40,149 bases of DNA from Verrucomicrobiota bacterium (GTDB lineage: Bacteria; Chlamydiota; Chlamydiia; Chlamydiales; JAEYWL01). This document shows positions 25,238 to 32,800 of the stretch, in pieces; within the stretch, counting starts at the first letter, position 1, and every line of letters starts with the position of its first letter. Position numbers and translations under genes: made by a program. The DNA is taken from positions 1-40,149 of the forward strand of contig JAEYWL010000130.1 in the NCBI GenBank assembly GCA_023428915.1, read 5' to 3'. The notes below the pieces were generated by a model. The model worked only from the letters and a program-made list of their open reading frames with translations. It was not told where the DNA came from and ran no database searches.

Positions 25238-26338
25238 TTATGAGTGTAGTAAGGTGAATGTATCTTTAAGTAAGTTGACGCCAAGATCCATAACTTTTTG
25301 TCTCCACAGTTCGTCTTGCGGATAAAACAATCTCAAAAAGGATTGGGTTTCAGCACTATTCACATTTAAAGATCGCCCTTGTCGTTTAGCTTTATGAAAC
25401 CTGACATTTTCCTGCAATAAGCCTGTAATGATTGATATAAAGGGAAATGTGCCAAATTCTTGCCCTAAGACATACCCTTTAGTGCGATTCATAGTTTTGC
25501 AAATAGTCTCTTTCAAAGCCGTTGTAAATATGCCAGATGCCCTGTAGCCGACAGTTTTTTCTTGTTCTTGCAAACTGATTCTATTTCCAAAAAAATCGAT
25601 AAATTGTTTTGGAAGTGATTCCGGAGTAATAAGAATATCGGCAGCATATGCCCCCAAGCCAGAATGCACATCAATAATTGCAAAGTTTAGCAGTTCTTGA
25701 GTAGTTCTAAAATGGTCTTCTATCCAGGCTAATACTTTTTGCGGACCTTCTTCGATTTGCTTGCCCCCATAAAATAACCCTTCAGGATAATCATATTGTC
25801 CGCCAATCAATGTCGTCCTGATTTCGGCTGCTCCGTAAAGTTTTTCGAGCTTTTCCAGGTGTATTTGAGTAGATTCTTCTGTAGAAGCATTGAAATGCAA
25901 TTCTTGAATCTTATCTGCATATTTTGGAGAGGTTCGTTGGGAAGTCAGGTTGCGGTTTAAATCGACATTGTTCTCTGTGACGCGCCGCAGATGAGCCATT
26001 CCAAAAGGGTTGAGTCCGTGAATGTAGAGAATGGCTTGATGCGGCTTTAATGAACAATTGGCCAATGCGTAAGCTTGAATCGCTGAGCCGATAAAACCTT
26101 CTACACCGTGTGTACCGCTGACATGAAGCACCATTTCAGTAGGATTTTTAACACCTTGCCAAGCCAAATCAATAAATAATTGTTCATCACAAGGACCTTT
26201 AGCGGTAATAGGAATTACATTCGTGGATGCTACTTGAGGGTTTTGCAAAGCGGCTTGCCTAAATAATTCCCGGGAGCTTCCGTAATCTTCTTTGAAAAAA
26301 GTTAAAGCATCATTTTTGCTTGGATATAATTTACTCAT
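25238..26338 (-). CDS. DUF2817 / M14-like metallopeptidase family protein
   Basis: 366 residues from the ATG at 26338 (MSKLYPSKNDALTFF). Longer frames reaching 26527 would run into the start of the divergent hydrolase gene and lack similarity to the family, so I trimmed them. Motifs of DUF2817, a relative of zinc carboxypeptidases: VSGTHGVEGFIGSAIQ near 82 (first zinc site His/Glu), NPFGMAHLRRVTENNVDLNR near 122 (substrate Arg/Asn region) and IIDVHSGLGAYAAD near 218 (second His). A Glu near the end is expected as general base. Cytoplasmic, no signal peptide. It precedes the Nudix-methyltransferase gene by 9 bases on the same strand, so all three genes to 23568 may be one operon. Confidence 0.85.
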   Translation of the reverse strand: MSKLYPSKNDALTFFKEDYGSSRELFRQAALQNPQVASTNVIPITAKGPCDEQLFIDLAWQGVKNPTEMVLHVSGTHGVEGFIGSAIQAYALANCSLKPHQAILYIHGLNPFGMAHLRRVTENNVDLNRNLTSQRTSPKYADKIQELHFNASTEESTQIHLEKLEKLYGAAEIRTTLIGGQYDYPEGLFYGGKQIEEGPQKVLAWIEDHFRTTQELLNFAIIDVHSGLGAYAADILITPESLPKQFIDFFGNRISLQEQEKTVGYRASGIFTTALKETICKTMNRTKGYVLGQEFGTFPFISIITGLLQENVRFHKAKRQGRSLNVNSAETQSFLRLFYPQDELWRQKVMDLGVNLLKDTFTLLHS

Positions 26339-26476
26339 AGAAACCAGGGTTGGATACCATTTTCCTCTAATGGCCATTTTTGGGAAATAGTTGAAGTGAG
26401 CTGGATTGTTTTTATTTATTGCTCTAAAACTTATAAAAAGAAACGGCTGTTTTTTTTGAATATAAATAGAGGCGTT

Positions 26477-27286
26477 ATGGAAGGTATTGCCGATGGCTTT
26501 GCAGATAGCGAGGGTGCAAGGATTCACTATATAGCTGCCAAACCTGAAAGAGCAAAAAAGCTTTCGATTTTATTTGTGCCCGGAGTGATGATGCCGGCTT
26601 GGATATGGGAAAAGCAGATTGCCCATTTTTCAAATGATTATCACGTAGTCGCCATGGAACCTCGGTCCCAGGGCGATTCAGATAAAGTCTTGGAAGGTCA
26701 TAATGCCTTTATGATGGCCAAAGATATTCAGGCAGTTGTCAGAAGTCTTAATTTGGAGCAGTTGATACTTGTAGGGTGGTCTATCGGCGTGCCACAGGTG
26801 TTAAATTATGCAGCTCATTTTGCAGCCGGGAAACTTCGAGGATTAGTTTTAGTAGATGGAATTGCCGGGCTGGATCCAACAGTGTCGTTCTATCCTTCAA
26901 TCGTGGAGTTTTGGAGCCAATTTCAAATGGATCGCGTAGCAAATACAAAAAAATTCATCAAGATGATCTTCAAAAAACCTTATAGTGAAGAGTATTACGA
27001 AAGGTTAACTGAAGTGGCCTTAAGGACATCTACTGACACAGTAATGACGTTGCTTTATAATTACATCCTGCAAGATTTCCGATCGCTTTTGCCTAAAATA
27101 CGGACGCCAACTTACATGGCAGTTATAAACGGGCCTCGCATCCAATACATGGAAAAAATGCAAAAAAACCTTCCAAATAGCTATATGGAAGTGTTTGAAT
27201 CCGGCCATGCTTTATTTGCAGATGAGCCTGAACATTTTAATCGTTCTCTTGAAGCATTTATAACAAAACTGGAAGAAGTTAATTAA
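26477..27286 (+). CDS. Alpha/beta hydrolase
   Basis: 269-residue hydrolase of the epoxide hydrolase/esterase-like superfamily. ATG at 26477 with AGAGG 4 bases upstream is preferred to a GTG at 26396, whose added 27 residues look random. Features: ILFVPGVMMPAWIWEKQI (oxyanion loop near 33), MEPRSQGDSDK, LVGWSIGVPQVLNY (nucleophile Ser in G-W-S-I-G near 100), LVLVDGIAG, and FESGHALFADEPEHFN (catalytic His near 247). The acid residue is not clearly placed. Substrate unknown. Divergent from the DUF2817 gene; its stop overlaps that of the convergent APH-type kinase by 8 bases. Confidence 0.9.
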   Translation: MEGIADGFADSEGARIHYIAAKPERAKKLSILFVPGVMMPAWIWEKQIAHFSNDYHVVAMEPRSQGDSDKVLEGHNAFMMAKDIQAVVRSLNLEQLILVGWSIGVPQVLNYAAHFAAGKLRGLVLVDGIAGLDPTVSFYPSIVEFWSQFQMDRVANTKKFIKMIFKKPYSEEYYERLTEVALRTSTDTVMTLLYNYILQDFRSLLPKIRTPTYMAVINGPRIQYMEKMQKNLPNSYMEVFESGHALFADEPEHFNRSLEAFITKLEEVN

Positions 27287-28160
27287 GCAGCGTTTCAAGC
27301 GCTTGCATATTGTATTGATAGAGGCGTGACGCGCTATTTTGCCAACTGCCGGATCTGACAATAAGGCCCATAATGGCAATAATTTTGTTCAAGCGCAAGA
27401 ATGGGATTAAAGGCGCATAATTAGGAATAGTGCGGACTCTTTCATATCCAGCCAGCAATGCCTGTTTAAGTTCGGGGCCGCTTATCCATTCCCCATGTTC
27501 AATAGAACAAAAATCCTCTTCTGCAAAGCTGGCACGGGCCCTTGCCCAGTCAATAACCCCCTGCAGCTTTCCTTCATGCACCATGAGATTGCCGGGGCGG
27601 TAGTCTCGATGCGCAAAACAAGGCCCGTCGACTTCCCGCAATAGATGTACATTTACGGCATAATACTGCCGGCAGCGTTCCAGCAAGCGTTTGGGAAATT
27701 GCCGGCTGCACTCAGCCAACCCTTCTTCGAATTTCAGGGTAAAATAAGGTTCTTGGTCTTGGGATAAAGTGTGTTGATGAGGGTCGCCGTAGCCTGGCAA
27801 GCGGTTGAGGTGGATAAGGGCCAGATTCTGCCCTATTTCAAAAGCAAGGGCTGTTGTCAATTCGCCTATTTTAAGGAGGCTGCCAGGCAGGCGCTCCATC
27901 AGAATAGCTCCAGATGTATTTTGAGTGGATGGCGGTATCGCCTGAATAATTTTGGGTACTTTAAGCTTGCCGACGAGTTGTTTTAGAAAAAACACCTCGC
28001 GATAGTAATCATTAGGGCGATCGCTAATTTTTAAAATGAACTTGCCGGCGGGTGCGGTGACAGCATAAACCTTGGCCACCATCGCCTCTTCGTGTTCAAT
28101 ACGCTGAAAATCAGCTTCAGGCAGTTTCAGGCATTTTTTGTAAAGTTCAAGGTCTTCCAT
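27279..28160 (-). CDS. Aminoglycoside-phosphotransferase-family (APH) kinase
   Basis: 293 residues from ATG at 28160, preceded by AAGAAGG; an upstream GTG at 28178 is unnecessary. The protein-kinase-like fold is shown by KFILKISDRPNDYYREVFFL (ATP-binding Lys near 50 and the helix C Glu), ILMERLPGS (hinge), CFAHRDYRPGNLMV (catalytic loop, H-R-D near 190) and LQGVIDWARA (metal-binding D, equivalent of DFG). The family includes antibiotic, choline, homoserine and sugar kinases; nothing here identifies resistance to a drug. It is separated by a hairpin from the kinase-like gene upstream. Confidence 0.85.
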   Translation of the reverse strand: MEDLELYKKCLKLPEADFQRIEHEEAMVAKVYAVTAPAGKFILKISDRPNDYYREVFFLKQLVGKLKVPKIIQAIPPSTQNTSGAILMERLPGSLLKIGELTTALAFEIGQNLALIHLNRLPGYGDPHQHTLSQDQEPYFTLKFEEGLAECSRQFPKRLLERCRQYYAVNVHLLREVDGPCFAHRDYRPGNLMVHEGKLQGVIDWARARASFAEEDFCSIEHGEWISGPELKQALLAGYERVRTIPNYAPLIPFLRLNKIIAIMGLIVRSGSWQNSASRLYQYNMQALETLLN

Positions 28161-28206
28161 AAACCTTCTTTCTTTCACAGCCTCTTTATGTCTTTAACCG
28201 TAATTA

Positions 28207-28300
28207 AAACCCGGCTTGCTATCTTATAATAAGTCATATTCGAAATTATTTTCTCTCTAAGAGCTCGAATCAGGGTCTTAGAAGGTAGCAAGTCGGGTTT
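28207..28300 (-). terminator. Long stem-loop terminator after the kinase-like gene
   Basis: Arms at 28207-28225 and 28282-28300 pair in 17 of 19 positions. On the minus strand the stem ends in GGGTTTT, giving a short U-run, just downstream of the stop at 28306. The loop of about 56 bases contains a second small stem (ATTCGA / TCGAAT). Placement and U-run fit termination of the kinase-like gene before the APH gene. Confidence 0.55.
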
Positions 28301-28305
28301 AAAGC

Positions 28306-29556
28306 TTAAACAACAGGGTCAGTTAAAACATCTCCTATAGGATGCGCTCGGCATATAGTATTATACACTTTTTCATATTCCTTTTTGAGGGGCCTGTCTA
28401 ATTCCGCCTCATTAAGTGAAGGAAGTTTGTCATCCAGTAGTGTATGAAATAAATTTTGTAAATCCTTTGGCATTTTTGCAAACGCGGTTGTTTTAGTTAG
28501 ATCAAACTCAGTATAGTTCTGCTTTTTCTTTATATGCAGTTCCTGCGATTTTTCATCCACAATAGAGATAGGAAACTGCCGTAGTAATTCGAAAAGCGTA
28601 TGTGCAAAACTGACTCTTTGCTTGTACTGCAAAGCCTTGCGTGCTGCATTATTTGTCCTAGCTTCTTTAAGCATTTGGCTGTTTTTGCGAGTAAGATAAT
28701 GAGCGGTATGAAGGGCTTGAATTTCATTGCAAGGAGTGGGATCATCTGAAGGCAGCCTTATAATAGCATCAAAATCGATTAACTTAAGGGCGTCATTTGC
28801 CAATGTAATGATGGTATTTTTGGATTTAAAATCGGGAAGGACAACGTCCATTTCCTCTAACAATTTTAAAATTGCCAGTAATTGTTTAGCGAAAGTCCAG
28901 GTCTTATCTGCGCTGGCTTTATAGTCTGCCGGATGTTGTATATAGTTTTGTAATGTAAGGTCGCCTTTTTCTAGTACAAGATCTTCCCTATCTGCCCACT
29001 TAACCACGTCAAGCAATTCAACAAAGGGAATATAGGGTTTTCCACTTGCATCCAAGGGTAAGAGTTTCTTAAGCTCAGGATTTCTTTCTACTTCACATCT
29101 TAACAGGTGCAGGTTTCTCGCTTCTTCACTCTCACCTTCAAATTGTATTTCTTGATCAGCATAATTGCCGCAATCAAGCCTTTCAGTATCTTCCAAAATA
29201 CTTATTTGAGGGAGTGTGTTTTCTGAATTTTGCGAATGCGTCCGGAGCTTTTGAGGATGGGCGGATGGCAGCTCGAGGGGATTAAATGAGGCGGGTGCTT
29301 GATGCCTTCTTATTTTATAGGCGCAAGGTTTGCCGCTCATAACTTCAATGGCGTCAATATAAACAGAACTATATGCGCCTTTTTTAAGGGAAGCATTCTT
29401 TAACCGATAGAATTTAAACCCGTCTTCACTAGATGGAGTTAAGCAAGAAATATAACGGTGGCTGCGGGTTATTTTTTCCTTCGGCCAAACTCCTGAAGCC
29501 GGGTCAAGCTGCATTTTATTTGCGACTTTTTGCAAATGTGAAATACTGCAGCCCAT
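28306..29556 (-). CDS. Divergent protein-kinase-like protein with N-terminal myristoylation/palmitoylation motif; candidate host-directed effector
   Basis: 416 residues. I set the start at 29556: GGAG stands 5 bases before this ATG, while the longer frame to 29640 has no ribosome site. The protein then begins MGCSISHL, the eukaryotic N-myristoylation pattern (Gly2, Ser6) with a palmitoylatable Cys3. Kinase elements: KKGAYSSVYIDAIEVMSGKP near 58 (glycine loop), CAYKIRR near 80 (ATP Lys), LVLEKGDLTLQNYI (hinge), VVLPDFKSKNTIITL near 240 (catalytic loop, D-x-K-x-x-N kept but HRD changed to LPD) and LKLIDFDAII near 259 (DFG as DFD). Residues 90-160 look disordered and Ser/Glu rich. No bacterial signal peptide. 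Active kinase or pseudokinase is undecided. Confidence 0.78.
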   Translation of the reverse strand: MGCSISHLQKVANKMQLDPASGVWPKEKITRSHRYISCLTPSSEDGFKFYRLKNASLKKGAYSSVYIDAIEVMSGKPCAYKIRRHQAPASFNPLELPSAHPQKLRTHSQNSENTLPQISILEDTERLDCGNYADQEIQFEGESEEARNLHLLRCEVERNPELKKLLPLDASGKPYIPFVELLDVVKWADREDLVLEKGDLTLQNYIQHPADYKASADKTWTFAKQLLAILKLLEEMDVVLPDFKSKNTIITLANDALKLIDFDAIIRLPSDDPTPCNEIQALHTAHYLTRKNSQMLKEARTNNAARKALQYKQRVSFAHTLFELLRQFPISIVDEKSQELHIKKKQNYTEFDLTKTTAFAKMPKDLQNLFHTLLDDKLPSLNEAELDRPLKKEYEKVYNTICRAHPIGDVLTDPVV

Positions 29557-29561
29557 TATTG

Positions 29562-29565
29562 CTCC
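29562..29565 (-). promoter_or_regulatory. GGAG ribosome site fixing the MGCSIS start
   Basis: On the minus strand GGAG is followed by CAATA and then ATG at 29556. No comparable site precedes the in-frame ATG at 29640, so the shorter protein with Gly at position 2 is favoured. The lipidation hypothesis depends on this choice. Confidence 0.65.
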
Positions 29566-29745
29566 GGTGCCTTCGTGCTGAACATAACTTGTCAGGAAGC
29601 TGCAAGATTTGGAATAAGGATGGTATTGTGTAAAAAGCATATAGATACACTGTGTAAAATTGAGGGGTTGTTTTTAATTTTGGTGCAAATACTATAGCTC
29701 CAACAAGATTATTTTGCTCAGCTTTTCTTGATTAGATCCTGATTA

Positions 29746-29767
29746 CTGCCTTATAATCGGAAGGCAG
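29746..29767. terminator. Small hairpin in the 296-base gap before the macroglobulin gene
   Basis: CTGCCTT-8-AAGGCAG is a perfect 7-base stem, about 85 bases before the macroglobulin ATG. No U-run follows on either strand. The rest of 29557-29852 is AT-rich and must hold divergent promoters for the kinase-like and macroglobulin genes; I see no clear -35/-10 pair and no RNA gene in it. Confidence 0.3.
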
Positions 29768-29852
29768 CAAACAGAATCTTAGCTGTTGAATAGCTTTAAG
29801 CTGCTTCATCAGGATTTTTCGTCAGCTCTATTTATCTTTTTCAGGTTACTTT

Positions 29853-32800
29853 ATGAAAGTGCTTTCCTCTATCTTTGCCGGAATGGCGTCATCGTGCATT
29901 TCCCTTTTGCAATTACTGTTCGGTACATTTTCTTGGTCCAGCCCTCCCTGGGTAAAGAAAGCCTTTAATTTTTTTAAAACGCATCCATGGAAAAATTTCA
30001 TTTTTCTTAACGCAATACTGATAGGAGGAATATTCGTTTATTGGTCTCAACCGCTGCATCAGGCTGACCGTATTACGGCAGAGATAATACCGCCTGGAAT
30101 CACTTATAATGCCGTCAAACTGGTGCCTGATCCGCTAATTATCAATTTTGGCGTTCAAGAACACGGTTGGCTTTCTTCCCGTTCTGTGGCTCCTTTGTCC
30201 GAGGTTGGCAAACCAGTCAGGTCCGGCATTGCAATGACGCCCCCTATTGCAGGAGAGTGGCGCTGGAATAGCGATAGCGAGCTGCAATTTACGCCTAAAG
30301 AAGACTGGCCGGCGGGTCAGTTATATACAGTCTTTTTTAACAAAAAGCTATTTGCCGAATCTGTTAAAATGAAAGCCTGTCAGTGCCAGTTTTCTACGCA
30401 CCCCTTCGAAATAGAGATACAAGAACTCAGCTTTTATCAGGATCCTGCAGACCCCGGTCTAAAAAGAATCTTGGCGGCAGTTGAGGGTAATTTCCCTATC
30501 GATCCTGTCAGTTTTGAACGCCAATGCCGCTTGGTGTTTAAAGAGGTGCGGGACGGCGCATTGGCATTTACTGAAACGCCCTACCCTTTAAAATTTAGCT
30601 ACGACAAGCATCAACGCAAAGCCTTTATAGAAGCGGCCCTTTCATCGCTGCCGGCTGAACCGAGATTCCTCGATCTGATCATTGAAAAAGGGGTGCAAGC
30701 TATATCTAAGACCAGTGCAACTCAAAAAAGCCTCGCGAAAAAGATGCAACTTCCTGACGCCGGCAGCTTCCTGCAAATCACCGCTATTAATGCCGGGATC
30801 ATTTACGATAAAAATAGGCAGCCGGAGCAAGTATTAACGCTTGAAACCACTGCAGGTATTAACATCAAAGATCTTTTGAGCCATCTAAATGTGTATCTTT
30901 TGCCAAGGGATTATCCGGAAACACAATTTGAAGGGGTCCGTCATGATTATCATTGGAAAAACCCTGGTGAAGTGTCTGCAGAGGTGCTATCGCAGGCGAT
31001 GAAAGTGGAGCTGCAGCCATTGCCGGAGGAATACCCGAATTCCGCAATCCAGCGCTTCAAGATCCTGGTCCCTTCTTCGCGTCACTTGTACATTCAACTA
31101 AAGAAAGGGCTGCCGGGATTTGGGGGTTTTCATCTTAAGAATGACCTCGCATATGTGCTGAAGTCGCCAGCATTTCCAAAAGAAATCCGTTTTATTCCTG
31201 AAGGGTCCCTGCTGGCCTTGAATGGAGAGCAGAAAATCGATATTCAAGTTCGGGGAATTCCTGAGGTGCGTTTTAACATTTGCCGCATCCCGGAAAATAA
31301 CGTGAACCATTTGATTACGCAAACCTATGGCCATTTGCAGAATCCTCAATTCATGAACCACTACTTTGGCGTGGCAGAAATCGGCCGGATCATCAGCGAA
31401 GTCCGCCCTTTCAATGCAGCTGATGAAGGAATTTTACAATACGCTTCATTGGATTTGAAAGAGCATTTTACAGACAGTGAAAGGCCTCTTGGGTTATTTA
31501 TCCTGCAGGCTGAATCGTGGGATTCCAGTAATCGCAGGCCGACAGGAGTGGCAGATAGCCGGTTAGTATTGATGACGGATATGGACTCCTTGGTAAAAAA
31601 TAATGCAGATGGATCCCACGACCTCTTTGTGCATTCTATTACTACAGGCCTCCCTGTCCCCTTTGCAGAAATTGCATTAATTGGAAGAAATGGCTTGCCT
31701 ATTCTTCAAGCGCAAACCGATGAGGGGGGGCATGCCGTCCTGCCGTCTGTCGATGATTGCAAGAATGAACGCGCCCCTGCAGCATATCTAGTGCGCAAAG
31801 GTATAGACACTTCTTTTATTCCCTATCAACGCAGCGACAGGCAGCTTAATTATTCCCGTTTTGATGTCGGCGGGGCCAGGTTTGCTTCGAAAGATTCTTT
31901 AAACGCATTTATTTTTACCGACCGCGATATCTATCGTCCGGATGAATGCGTACACTGCGGAGTCATTGTCAAAAAACGGTTTGCAGAGGATGCAGAAAAA
32001 GGTTTGCCAGTTGAAGTGGTTATCTCTGACCCGCGGGGATTAGTTGTTTTGAATAAAAAAGCAGCCTTGCCCATCCATGGTTTTTTTACACTGGACTATC
32101 AACTCCCTGCTTCAGCTTTGACTGGAACATACGACATCAAAGTGTATATCGTTAAAGACAATGGCCAAGGCAGCTTGCTCGGGTTCCATCCTATTAGAGT
32201 CGAAGATTTTTTGCCTGATCAGATGAAAATGGATCTGGCATTTGAACCTGAAGCTTCAGGTTGGCTTGCGCCCGAAAACTTGCGCGCAAAAATAAAGCTA
32301 ATGAACTTGTCGGGTGTCCCTGCTGCCAATTGCAAAGTCCAGGCTAAAATGACCTTCTCTTCCCGTCCCTTTTCCGTCCTGCAGTATAAAGACTATCATT
32401 TTGCTGCAGCAGATGCAGAAGCCAAGGACCTGGAGGTGTCTTTGGCGGAAATTTTCACAGATGCCATGGGCTTCGCAGAGCTTGTTTTGCCGGTAGACTA
32501 TATGGAAAATCCCTGCCATCTCCAATTGCTTGCAGAGGGTTTTGAAGGGGAAAGCGGCCGCGGCATCATTGCAGCAAAAGCCGCTTTTATTAATTCTGCC
32601 GGCTGCCTTATTGGTTATAAGGAAGATAGCCATTCCGGCTGCCTTAAAAAAGATGAACCGGCAACCATCCATTATATTGCGATCGATACCCAGCTGCACC
32701 CTATCGACATCGATCATCTTTCCATTGAATTATTTGAACGAAAAAAAATTCCAGCCTTGGTTAAAAAACCTAATGGAAGCTATGGCTATCAAGCACAGCT

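Noticed and set aside
26339..26527. 63-residue N-terminal extension of the DUF2817 protein
   Set aside because: It overlaps the start of the divergent hydrolase gene and has no resemblance to the family; the ATG at 26338 gives a normal length.
27279..28160. Aminoglycoside resistance gene
   Set aside because: The fold is APH-like, but the family covers many metabolic kinases and nothing in the sequence points to an antibiotic substrate.
29557..29640. 28-residue extension of the kinase-like protein
   Set aside because: No ribosome site precedes the ATG at 29640, whereas GGAG stands 5 bases before 29556.
29786..29968. 60-residue plus-strand frame ahead of the macroglobulin gene
   Set aside because: It overlaps the macroglobulin start in another frame, lacks a ribosome site and looks like a chance frame.
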